From Lachnospiraceae bacterium UBA3273 (GTDB taxonomy: Bacteria > Bacillota > Clostridia > Lachnospirales > Lachnospiraceae), in NCBI GenBank assembly GCA_002362385.1, contig DEUB01000048.1, positions 1 to 24,277 of the forward strand: a DNA stretch of 24,277 nucleotides, read 5' to 3'. Below the pieces are notes generated by a model. The model searched no databases. It worked only from the letters and a program-made list of their open reading frames with translations, and had not been told where the DNA came from. Positions 6,168 to 13,146 of the stretch are shown piece by piece (position 1 is the first letter of the stretch; each line of letters opens with the position of its first letter). A program made the translations under genes and the position numbers.

Positions 6168-7676
6168 TCATAATAATTCCCCCATTTTGCTTACTTCCAA
6201 CAGCTCTTTTGCGATTTGCTCAACATGAGAAAAGGTTTCCTCTGTTATTCCTGTGATTTTGCTTTGATTATATGCTTTTTCCACAATGGCGTCTGCAAGA
6301 TTCTTTGAATTTTTCACAAGTTCTTCCATCTGAGCTGACATATCCCGTACGTCTTGACTGCACTGCTTTGTCTGGTCGCAGTCCTTTGAAATCTGCTCTA
6401 TCCTCGTTTTTGAATCCGCCTGAAGCCTTCCCAAATCTATCGCCTCCTGTCTTGCATCAGAAATCTGTTGGATTCCCGCATCCACGGAAGCAAGATTTTG
6501 TTCATTAGAATGCTTGACCTCATCCAACATTTCCATCATTTTTGAAACCATAGCAGTTATGGAACTGTTAGATTGTTTGGAACGCTCCGCCAATATGCGG
6601 ACTTCATCCGCTACAACCGCAAAACCTTTCCCATGCTCGCCGGCACGGGCAGCTTCAATGGAAGCATTGAGCGCAAGAAGATTTGTTTTCCCTGTAATTT
6701 GGGCAATTTCATTTGTGAACCCGGAAATTTCCGTAATACTCGTCTCAAGATTATGTATGGCTTCTTCCGTCAGATTTGCCGTTTCTTCAATTACCTTCAT
6801 ATCTGTCACTGCATGATCCATAATATCCACATAATGATCCATATGCTGACATATTTCATCAGAAATCGTTAACACATTCTTTGTACTTTCATCAATCGAC
6901 TCGGACGCCTGAACCATTTCCGAAACGGTATCATGCATGGAACTGACATGGGAAAGACTTTTCATACAGTCCTCAGATGTATTCCGAGCAGAATCTACGA
7001 TCGTCTGATTTGTCATTTTTGATTCCTGTACATTGTCTGACAAATCATCCATCATCGTTACCAACTTGGTGGAAACTTCCTCGCACTTTGTTACAACGGC
7101 AGCTACCTGCTCTGTACTATGCAGACTTTCCAATATTTTTCTTGAGCTTCCGGCTACACCGATAAATACGACGCTCATAAGCACATGCTCGATTGTAAAG
7201 CCCATCATATACGGAATGAACGTCAGATTCGGTGCAGCGTTGCCGTTTGCTACCGCATCAATTACTCTAAAATAAGTCCCCACAAAGAGCATGATATAAG
7301 TCAGAATTGAAATTTTAATTGTAAATTTTTTATCAAAATACATACAACTGAACAACTGTGCAATGCCGTAAGTCATGTATATTCCTATTGAAGAGTTCGT
7401 TCCCAGCAGCATTACGATAAATCCCACCGCCAGAACGCCGACATATTTCATTACCTTAACGGGAACATTGCGCTTAGACAGCACATACGGACCAATCGTG
7501 CAAAAACACCCAATGATCGTAAGCCGAACCAAAGCGCCATAGTCGATCCAGAAGATCCTTACTGCCGTCAACACAAATATTACGGGAAAAACTAACGTCA
7601 TCCACAATAGAACCTTTGTTAATCGCTTATTTACCTTTTCATCATTTTGCTCAAAAAAATCTAATTGTGCTTCCAT
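6168..7676 (-). CDS. Methyl-accepting chemotaxis protein with a polytopic membrane sensor
   Basis: This 502-residue protein carries about six membrane helices in its N-terminal third (approx. 22-43, 49-69, 76-92, 97-112, 118-137, 153-176) and no periplasmic-type ligand domain. There is then a long coiled coil and the diagnostic MCP signalling hairpin at 321-368 (TNEIAQITGKTNLLALNASIEAARAGEHGKGFAVVADEVR in part), which contacts CheA/CheW. No HAMP domain is obvious between membrane and coil, and there is no C-terminal CheR-docking pentapeptide. The sensor part may detect something within the membrane or a membrane-linked state; the ligand is unknown. The start ATG 7676 has a modest AAAGGATG upstream. 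It interrupts the sigE-sigG neighbourhood and its codons are more AT-rich than the sigma genes, suggesting later insertion. Confidence 0.93.
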   Translation of the reverse strand: MEAQLDFFEQNDEKVNKRLTKVLLWMTLVFPVIFVLTAVRIFWIDYGALVRLTIIGCFCTIGPYVLSKRNVPVKVMKYVGVLAVGFIVMLLGTNSSIGIYMTYGIAQLFSCMYFDKKFTIKISILTYIMLFVGTYFRVIDAVANGNAAPNLTFIPYMMGFTIEHVLMSVVFIGVAGSSRKILESLHSTEQVAAVVTKCEEVSTKLVTMMDDLSDNVQESKMTNQTIVDSARNTSEDCMKSLSHVSSMHDTVSEMVQASESIDESTKNVLTISDEICQHMDHYVDIMDHAVTDMKVIEETANLTEEAIHNLETSITEISGFTNEIAQITGKTNLLALNASIEAARAGEHGKGFAVVADEVRILAERSKQSNSSITAMVSKMMEMLDEVKHSNEQNLASVDAGIQQISDARQEAIDLGRLQADSKTRIEQISKDCDQTKQCSQDVRDMSAQMEELVKNSKNLADAIVEKAYNQSKITGITEETFSHVEQIAKELLEVSKMGELL

Positions 7677-7791
7677 ATCAAATATTCATCCTTTCGTCAT
7701 TTTTTTATAATCTTTCGCGTTCTACCGCAGACCAAATCCAGTCCTATATATAGAAGCATATCATGTTATCTCTATTCTTTCAATCAATTAA

Positions 7792-7940
7792 CTTTTATCT
7801 TTTTCCTCTAAGATCTCCAAACACCTTTTCAGACCGGATAAAAAGTTTAACGCCGATATGACATACGGCATCCGTATCGACGACAGCGATGTTGTGAAAG
7901 CGAAGGGCCATGACTTACTTCTCCGGATGGCGCATTGAGG
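7792..7940 (+). pseudogene. Possible 3' remnant of a plus-strand gene
   Basis: A plus-strand frame is open from 7792 to the TGA at 7938-7940 (about 49 codons). From 7831 it reads like real protein, with mixed codon choice: RPDKKFNADMTYGIRIDD, then DVVKAKGHDLLLRMAH. There is no ribosome site before ATG 7858 and no usable start upstream, so if real it is the tail of a gene whose front was lost. I do not recognise the family. It may equally be chance. Confidence 0.25.
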
Positions 7941-7953
7941 AATAATTTCGTAA

Positions 7954-7985
7954 TAAAAAAAGCCTCCGACAGCCGTCAAAGACTT
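7954..7985 (-). terminator. Rho-independent terminator after sigE
   Basis: On the minus strand AAGTCTTTGAC (7985-7975) pairs over all 11 positions with GTCGGAGGCTT (7970-7960), with several G-U pairs, around a GGCT tetraloop, and is followed by a T-run (complement of 7954-7960). It begins 10 bp after the sigE stop and closes the spoIIGA-sigE operon. Confidence 0.85.
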
Positions 7986-7994
7986 TTTACTCCC

Positions 7995-8735
7995 CTATAC
8001 CTCTTTGCTCATTTCCCTCTTCAGCCTCTTCATGATCTTCTTCTCAAGTCTTGATATGTAAGATTGGGAAATCCCTAACAGTCCCGCGACCTCCTTCTGG
8101 GTCATCTCTTCCCCGTCTTCTTTGTCCAGTCCGAACCGAAGATTGATAATGGTCCGCTCCCGTTCCGACAGCTTTCCGATAGCGGATTTTAAAACCTTCC
8201 GCTCCACTTCATTTTCAATATCCCGGTAAATGATGTCCTCATCGGTTCCCAATATATCCGATAACAAAAGCTCATTTCCGTCCCAGTCCACATTTAATGG
8301 CTCGTCAATGGAAACCTCCAGCTTGGTCTTATTGTTTCTCCTCAGATACATTAAGATCTCATTTTCGATACACCGGGAAGCATAGGTGGCAAGCTTGATA
8401 TTCTTTTCGGGATTATAGGTATTGATGGATTTGATCAGTCCGATGGTCCCTATGGAAATAAGATCCTCCACCCCGATCCCCGTATTGTCAAATTTCTTTG
8501 CTATGTATACCACCAGACGCAGGTTATGCTCGATCAACACGGCCTTGGCTTCATCCTCCCCGTCCGTTCCCAATTCCCTTATCATTTCATTTTCCTGCTC
8601 ATCCATGAGCGGCGGCGGAAGCACCTCTGTCCCCCCTATATAATGGATATCTCCCTGTTTGCTGAATAAGAGACTTCCTTCCCTTCTCAATATCCGGAAC
8701 TTAAATTTTCCCGGCATAGAAACCTTTAAAATCAT
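7995..8735 (-). CDS. sigE: Mother-cell sporulation sigma factor SigE (pro-form)
   Basis: This 246-residue sigma-70-family factor drives early mother-cell gene expression. Its first ~31 residues are a basic, hydrophobic pro-sequence (FKFRILRR, LLFSKQG) that keeps it inactive at the membrane. By alignment with Bacillus pro-SigE (cut Y27/Y28) cleavage would fall between His31 and Tyr32, in IHYIGGTEVLPPPL, a block conserved in SigE. Region 2 follows (NLRLVVYIAKKF, GVEDLISIGTIGLIKS, LATYASRCIENEILMYLRRN), and the C-terminal region 4 helix is in GISQSYISRLEK. The start ATG 8735 has GGGAGG about 6 nt upstream. The gap to spoIIGA, its protease, is 17 nt, so they share an operon and a Spo0A-type promoter. 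Confidence 0.97.
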   Translation of the reverse strand: MILKVSMPGKFKFRILRREGSLLFSKQGDIHYIGGTEVLPPPLMDEQENEMIRELGTDGEDEAKAVLIEHNLRLVVYIAKKFDNTGIGVEDLISIGTIGLIKSINTYNPEKNIKLATYASRCIENEILMYLRRNNKTKLEVSIDEPLNVDWDGNELLLSDILGTDEDIIYRDIENEVERKVLKSAIGKLSERERTIINLRFGLDKEDGEEMTQKEVAGLLGISQSYISRLEKKIMKRLKREMSKEV

Positions 8736-8752
8736 GTTTTTCCTCCCTTTTC

Positions 8753-9565
8753 CTATAGCAAAAGCGGCGTCAGAATCACTTCGTAAGCGTTGTTACTATA
8801 GTTTTGTTCATATACGGCACACAGAACCTTTTCTTTGATCACAGCCTCATCCTTTCCGCTTTCCCCTTCCTTTAATATTTCCAGCCTCTCTATCCGGAAC
8901 GCCTTCAATATCCCCTTTTTCTTTCCGATGCTGTCATAGGGAACGACCCTGTAGCCTTTTTGTTCCTCTATTCCTTCATTTAAAAGAAGCTTTTTTGCAA
9001 GGCTCTTTTGTATGATGATGACCGGCTCTTTACTGATAGGATCCACAAGACCGTTTCCCGTGTCCAAAAGACCGTATGTATCCGCTATACGCCCTTTATG
9101 GCACAACCTGACCTTCCGGATATTTTTTTCCTCCTGAAACCTTACTGAAAGCAGCCTTCTTATCTTGATGCAGAAAAATCCCAGAAAGATCAGGGCGGCG
9201 GAAGCCGTAAGCATCAGGTAACCGCTTTCTGCCTCTTTTCCCCACAAATCCAGGATGCCCGACAGGCATGCAGACAAAATGCCCTCACACAGAAGGACAC
9301 CCAAAAGCCTTCTTCGTATCCCGGGATAGAATGCGGCGACGGCGCTTACCACCCCCAGCGCTATTCCTGCCAGAAATCTGAAAGAAAACCTCATGACCGG
9401 GAGCCCCATAACGATCATCATACAGTAACAGATGCTTCCCAGCACGGAAGCGGCCGCCATTCTTATGATATTTCCTTTCAACCGGAACAGAAGGTTGATA
9501 ATTTCCAGGATTCCCAGTTGATACAACAGGTTTATAAAAAATACCACATCCAGATATACGGTCAT
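8753..9565 (-). CDS. spoIIGA: Pro-SigE processing aspartic protease SpoIIGA
   Basis: This 270-residue membrane protease cleaves pro-SigE once the polar septum forms. Roughly five hydrophobic helices fill residues 1-135. The cytoplasmic C-terminal half carries the aspartic-protease motif LLDTGNGLVDP with catalytic Asp168; the active enzyme is thought to be a dimer, each subunit giving one Asp. Length is slightly under Bacillus SpoIIGA (309). The start ATG 9565 has GGGGAGAG 5-6 nt upstream. It is the first gene of the spoIIGA-sigE operon, transcribed from the promoter at 9591-9623, and activated by SpoIIR in known systems (no spoIIR is in this window). Confidence 0.95.
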   Translation of the reverse strand: MTVYLDVVFFINLLYQLGILEIINLLFRLKGNIIRMAAASVLGSICYCMMIVMGLPVMRFSFRFLAGIALGVVSAVAAFYPGIRRRLLGVLLCEGILSACLSGILDLWGKEAESGYLMLTASAALIFLGFFCIKIRRLLSVRFQEEKNIRKVRLCHKGRIADTYGLLDTGNGLVDPISKEPVIIIQKSLAKKLLLNEGIEEQKGYRVVPYDSIGKKKGILKAFRIERLEILKEGESGKDEAVIKEKVLCAVYEQNYSNNAYEVILTPLLL

Positions 9566-9590
9566 TTTCTCTCCCCTTTGTTACAGCAAC

Positions 9591-9623
9591 ATTATAAGAA
9601 ATATCCTCTGCGGATTTTGTCAA
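9591..9623 (-). promoter_or_regulatory. Spo0A-type spoIIG promoter with a 21-bp spacer
   Basis: On the minus strand a perfect TTGACA (9623-9618) and a perfect TATAAT (9596-9591) are separated by 21 bp, too far for ordinary sigma-A recognition. The Bacillus spoIIG promoter is known for the same oddity (about 22 bp), which makes it depend on phosphorylated Spo0A. Transcription would start about 19 nt before the spoIIGA ATG. Confidence 0.75.
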
Positions 9624-9658
9624 ATATAAGGAAGGAGCGGACAAAAATTATTGACAAA
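9616..9658 (-). promoter_or_regulatory. Candidate Spo0A boxes at the spoIIG promoter
   Basis: TTTGTCAAA at 9616-9624 (plus orientation) overlaps the -35 and matches the 0A-box consensus TTTGTCRAA fully. On the minus strand TTTGTCAAT (9658-9650) matches 8 of 9 and TTTGTCCGC (9645-9637) 6 of 9. A cluster of boxes over and upstream of the -35 is the known layout for Spo0A-activated promoters. Confidence 0.6.
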
Positions 9659-9666
9659 ATACGCGC

Positions 9667-9703
9667 AAAAAAACACCGCCCTGCAAATTCTCGCAAAGCG
9701 GCG
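9667..9703 (-). terminator. Rho-independent terminator after ftsZ
   Basis: On the minus strand CGCCGCTTTGC (9703-9693) pairs over all 11 positions (three G-U) with GCAGGGCGGTG (9684-9674) around an 8-nt loop, followed by seven T residues. It lies 24 bp after the ftsZ stop and insulates spoIIGA from the division operon. Confidence 0.88.
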
Positions 9704-9726
9704 CTATAAGGAAATACAATTATTCG

Positions 9727-10935
9727 CTATTTATTTCTTTGTAAAAAATCCGGGATCTTTAAGGACTGGGACTCCACATTGCTTCTGACCGTTTCCGGCT
9801 TCTGGAAACCGCCTACAGGCTTGATCGGTGTAACCGAAGGGATCGGCCCGGTTCCCGTTGCCGCCGTATTTACGTTTACGCCGGTCGAAGTCTTAACTGC
9901 CGGCTTGGGTCTGACCGCTCCGCCGACGGGAGTATGTAAAAAGCTTCCTCCCATTTTGCTCATAACGCTGGCTCCCACGCTGGAGGCCTGCTCAATACCC
10001 GTAGCAATGACGGTAACGCTGCAGGAATCCGTCATGGTCTCGTCGTACATGGCGCCAAAGATAATATTGACGTTCTCGCCTACCATATCCTGAACATAGC
10101 TTACCGCATCGGAAGCGTCAGCTAAGGCAATATCTCCGGAAACATTGATAATTACATCCGTAGCGCCTGTGATGGTAGTCTCCAAGAGAGGAGAACCCAC
10201 AGCCATCTTAACGGCTTCATTGGCTTTCTCGTCGCCTTTCCCGAATCCGATACCGATATGTGCGATCCCCTTATCCTTCATAACGGTCTGTACATCTGCA
10301 AAGTCCAGATTGATGACAGCAGGAACGTTGATCAGGTCCGTAATGCCCTGTACCGCCTGCTGCAATACTTCGTCAGCCTTCTTAAGGGCGTCGGGAAGCG
10401 TTGTCCGCCTGTCAACGATTTCCAATAACTTATCGTTGGGTATCACGATCAGGGTATCTACATTGTCCCTTAACTTATCGATTCCACCTATAGCATTTTC
10501 CATTCTGGTACGGGCTTCAAACTTAAAGGGCTTTGTCACAACGCCTACCGTCAGAATCCCCATTTCTTTTGCAATCTTTGCTACGATGGGAGCCGCCCCG
10601 GTTCCCGTACCGCCGCCCATGCCGCAGGTAACGAACACCATATCGGATCCCTTCAACGAGCTTGTGATCTCTTCTATACTCTCTTCCGCAGCCTTCTCGC
10701 CGATTTCCGGCTTGGCTCCGGCTCCAAGGCCTTTGGTAAGCTTCTCGCCAATCTGTAACAGCTTAGGCGCCTTGCAAAGCTGCAGGGCCTGCTTGTCCGT
10801 ATTGACACCGATAAATCCCACTCCGCCTATATTTTCCTCGATCATTCTATTAACAGCATTATTTCCTGCACCGCCGACACCGACCACAATAATCTTTGCT
10901 GCAGTTTCTGCGTCATTTGACTTAATTTCCAGCAA
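9727..10935 (-). CDS. ftsZ: Cell division GTPase FtsZ
   Basis: This 402-residue tubulin homologue polymerises into the Z ring at midcell. The GTP-binding signature GGGTGTG is at 107-113, the P-loop-like VGVGGAGNNAVNRM at 18-31, and the T7 loop with catalytic aspartates, NLDFADV, at 209-215. A variable Pro/Thr-rich linker (about 325-390) leads to the conserved tail KIPDFLQRNK, which docks membrane tethers such as SepF or FtsA. The start codon is TTG (10935-10933), preceded by AGGAGG 7 nt upstream. The first internal ATG (residue 31) would remove the nucleotide-binding start, so TTG is well supported. It has its own promoter and terminator. No ftsA precedes it, so SepF probably anchors it. Confidence 0.98.
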   Translation of the reverse strand: MLEIKSNDAETAAKIIVVGVGGAGNNAVNRMIEENIGGVGFIGVNTDKQALQLCKAPKLLQIGEKLTKGLGAGAKPEIGEKAAEESIEEITSSLKGSDMVFVTCGMGGGTGTGAAPIVAKIAKEMGILTVGVVTKPFKFEARTRMENAIGGIDKLRDNVDTLIVIPNDKLLEIVDRRTTLPDALKKADEVLQQAVQGITDLINVPAVINLDFADVQTVMKDKGIAHIGIGFGKGDEKANEAVKMAVGSPLLETTITGATDVIINVSGDIALADASDAVSYVQDMVGENVNIIFGAMYDETMTDSCSVTVIATGIEQASSVGASVMSKMGGSFLHTPVGGAVRPKPAVKTSTGVNVNTAATGTGPIPSVTPIKPVGGFQKPETVRSNVESQSLKIPDFLQRNK

Positions 10936-10978
10936 GGGTAATCCTCCTTCACAAATCCACTAAAATTCCATATACTTT

Positions 10979-11007
10979 ATCATATAATTATTTACGGAAA
11001 TTATCAA
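10979..11007 (-). promoter_or_regulatory. Sigma-A promoter of ftsZ
   Basis: On the minus strand TTGATA (11007-11002), a 17-bp spacer and TATGAT (10984-10979) match the sigma-A consensus at 5 of 6 in each box. It sits in the 132-bp ftsQ-ftsZ gap, about 43 bp upstream of the TTG start, and would let ftsZ be expressed separately from the long dcw transcript. Confidence 0.6.
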
Positions 11008-11053
11008 CCTATTTTTTCAATTTCTTGTAGATTTCTGTTAATGAAATACAATA

Positions 11054-11073
11054 TCTTTTAATCTCTTTTAATC
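11054..11073. repeat. Tandem 10-bp duplication at the ftsQ stop
   Basis: TCTTTTAATC occurs twice in tandem (11054-11063, 11064-11073). The upstream copy (by minus-strand reading) contains the ftsQ TAA at 11068-11070. It is probably a small slippage duplication at the end of the gene. Confidence 0.5.
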
Positions 11074-11814
11074 GGGTTCAAATGTCAGGGTTTTGGTATT
11101 CTCGTTAAGTTCCGACATATCCAGCACCCCTTTTTTACCCTCGATAGAAGGAACGATGGCGCTTAACTGCATGATCTTTTCATCGATCCTTGTGCCGTCT
11201 CCCAGCCTTACCCTGGCCTGTCCAAAATAAAGGGTCACGTTCATATTCCTGTCAAAATAGATCTTACCGGCCGAAATGTCATATTTTTCCAAAAGCTGCG
11301 TCAGGTTCAAAATTTCCTTAAAAACATCCTCATTCTCCACCGGAAGCTTTTTGTAAAGCTGCACGGATCCGAAATTTAAGCCCGTGATCTCCGGCACGCC
11401 GTCCGTTGCCTCTGCGGCGCTCTCTACAACGATCCCTTCCCTGTCAAAATACATATAGTTCCCCAGATAAGTCACACAGCCCGCCAAAGTTTTTTCGTAG
11501 ACCATGATCCTGATGCTGTCGGCCCCTAAGACCTCCACATCCATGGATTCAATAAAGGGAATGTCATCGATGGATTTATTCCGGTATTTCAGGTTCAGCA
11601 AAAGAGAGTTGTCCACAAAGCTGTCCTTTAACACCATGGCCTTGATCTCATCCTCCGAATAATGATGGTTGCCTATGACCTCCGCTTTTGTGACCCGGAA
11701 ATGGATCAGAACAAATGCCAGGGCGGCCCCTAGAAGAACCAGAAGCACAGCCGCTGACATTAAGATCTTCTGTTTAAATGTAAATCTCTCGTACTCATTT
11801 TTCATTCTTTTCAC
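11068..11814 (-). CDS. ftsQ: Cell division protein FtsQ/DivIB
   Basis: This 248-residue bitopic membrane protein links early and late divisome parts and regulates the FtsL/FtsB-type subcomplex. There is a short basic cytoplasmic tail, one transmembrane helix at about 17-38, and an extracytoplasmic POTRA domain at about 40-110 beginning FRVTKAEVIGNHHYSEDEI. The beta domain follows. The start is either GTG 11814 (AGGG 7 nt upstream, overlapping the murA stop) or ATG 11805 (GGTGA 5 nt upstream); both fit and only three residues differ. The gap to murA is 9 nt. There is no obvious terminator before the ftsZ promoter, so read-through into ftsZ is likely. Confidence 0.92.
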   Translation of the reverse strand: MKRMKNEYERFTFKQKILMSAAVLLVLLGAALAFVLIHFRVTKAEVIGNHHYSEDEIKAMVLKDSFVDNSLLLNLKYRNKSIDDIPFIESMDVEVLGADSIRIMVYEKTLAGCVTYLGNYMYFDREGIVVESAAEATDGVPEITGLNFGSVQLYKKLPVENEDVFKEILNLTQLLEKYDISAGKIYFDRNMNVTLYFGQARVRLGDGTRIDEKIMQLSAIVPSIEGKKGVLDMSELNENTKTLTFEPD

Positions 11815-11823
11815 CGAAAAGCC

Positions 11824-13074
11824 CTAAACATAGCGGATATTCGCTCCTAAAGCCCTTAAATCCCTGCCGATATCCTCATAACCGCGGTCTATAAAATGTT
11901 TATTTTCCACAAGCGTGGTTCCCGATGCCGCCAGGCCTGCCAGCACAAGGGCTGCGCCGCCTCTTAATTCCATGGCCTCCACCGTGCACCCTTTCAGGGA
12001 ATCCACGCCGCAGATCATGGCACGGTTGTCGCAAATGCGGACGTCCGCTCCCATCTTTGACAGCTCGGATACGATCTTAAATCTGTTTTCAAAAATATTT
12101 TCCTCTATGATCGTACAGCCCTCCGCAATGGAAAAGGCCGCCATAAATGCCGATTGCAGGTCCGTGGGAAATCCGGGGTAAACAGAAGTCTTCAGGGCCG
12201 GGATGGACTTGCATGCGTGTTCTCCGTTTATGCATACCCAGTCTCCCGCAATGACAATATCCGCACCCATAAGCTGCAGTACCCTAAACAGCTCCTGCAT
12301 CTGGTCTACCGGGGCCTTATTAAGCACTACGATCCCTTTGGTCATGACTCCCGCCAAAAGATAAGTCCCCGCCACGATCCTGTCAGGCATAATGCGGTAA
12401 CATATCTCCTGTAATTTTTTTACGCCGGTAATCCGTATCCTGCTTTCCCCTGCACCTTCTATCTTTGCTCCCGCCTTATTCAGAAAGGTACAAAGCTCCA
12501 CGATCTCCGGCTCCCTTGCACATCCCTCGATCTGCGTGACGCCTTCCGCCAGCACAGCGGTCAGGATCACGTTTTCCGTAGCTCCCACACTGGGAAAGGA
12601 GAGCTTTACCTTTCCTCCGTGAAGGTCTTTTGCATGGGCCAGGACCTCGGAATCGGAATCCGTAAACTCCACGCCCATCTGGGATAAGGCTTCCATATGC
12701 ATGTCGATAGGCCTTTCCCCGATCACACAGCCTCCGGGATAAAAGGTCCTGATCTCTCCCGCCCTCCCCAGCATAGCCCCCAAAAGCATAATGGAGGAAC
12801 GCATGACGCCCGTATGCTCCTTTGGAAAATCCGTCTGGGAAATGTGGGAAGCGTCAATTTCCACACTCCTGTTATTTCTCGTTATTTTACAGCCCGCATA
12901 CTCTAACAGCTTTATCATGTGATCCACATCCGTAATGCGGGGGCAGTTTTCAAGCACCGTTTTCCCCTTTATCAGAACGGATGCCGCTAAGAGGGGCAGC
13001 GTCCCGTTTTTGGAACCCTGTATCTTCACTTCTCCGCAAAGCGTGTTCCCTCCGCATATACTAATCGCATCCAT
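11824..13074 (-). CDS. murA: UDP-N-acetylglucosamine 1-carboxyvinyltransferase MurA
   Basis: This enzyme transfers enolpyruvate from PEP to UDP-GlcNAc, the first committed step of peptidoglycan synthesis, in the cytoplasm. With ATG 13074 it has 416 residues, the usual size. Key residues then fall at the textbook positions: Lys22-Asn23 in GSKNGTLP, and the PEP/fosfomycin-binding Cys116 in PGGCVIGERPIDMH, so it should be fosfomycin-sensitive. The frame stays open up to 13176, but that extension would overlap ftsW and cross two palindromes; it is unlikely to be translated. ATG 13083 is a second option. The ribosome site is poor (GGTGG close to the ATG). It occupies the place where murG often sits in dcw clusters. 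Confidence 0.95.
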   Translation of the reverse strand: MDAISICGGNTLCGEVKIQGSKNGTLPLLAASVLIKGKTVLENCPRITDVDHMIKLLEYAGCKITRNNRSVEIDASHISQTDFPKEHTGVMRSSIMLLGAMLGRAGEIRTFYPGGCVIGERPIDMHMEALSQMGVEFTDSDSEVLAHAKDLHGGKVKLSFPSVGATENVILTAVLAEGVTQIEGCAREPEIVELCTFLNKAGAKIEGAGESRIRITGVKKLQEICYRIMPDRIVAGTYLLAGVMTKGIVVLNKAPVDQMQELFRVLQLMGADIVIAGDWVCINGEHACKSIPALKTSVYPGFPTDLQSAFMAAFSIAEGCTIIEENIFENRFKIVSELSKMGADVRICDNRAMICGVDSLKGCTVEAMELRGGAALVLAGLAASGTTLVENKHFIDRGYEDIGRDLRALGANIRYV

Positions 13075-13119
13075 ATCCACCATCCATTCGTGAATATCAT
13101 CTATTTTAATATATGCGAA

Positions 13120-13146
13120 GGGACTGTCCCATGTAACCTTACATGG
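13120..13146. repeat. Two abutting palindromes at the ftsW-murA junction
   Basis: GGGAC-T-GTCCC (13120-13130) and CCATGTAA-CC-TTACATGG (13129-13146) are both perfect and share two bases. The second contains the ftsW stop codon. In the mRNA they would form competing hairpins 50-70 nt before the murA start. There is no T-run, so they are not a terminator; a processing or translation-control role is only a guess. Confidence 0.5.

Larger units (their letters stand above)
7677..7994. other. Intergenic region between sigE and the chemotaxis gene
   Basis: This 318-bp stretch holds the sigE terminator (7954-7985), a possible coding remnant on the plus strand (7792-7940), and the unmapped promoter of the chemotaxis gene. 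Candidate -10 boxes on the minus strand (for instance TATAAA just before the ribosome site) lack a well-placed -35, so I do not assign one. A 63-codon minus-strand frame (7979-7788) starts inside the terminator stem and lacks a credible ribosome site; I regard it as fortuitous. Confidence 0.5.

Noticed and set aside
7788..7979. 63-codon minus-strand frame after sigE
   Set aside because: Its start lies within the sigE terminator stem, with no ribosome site and no recognisable domain.
10145..10963. 272-codon frame antisense to ftsZ
   Set aside because: It is a shadow of ftsZ codon bias, with Ser/Pro/Ile-rich composition and no ribosome site; ftsZ is certain.
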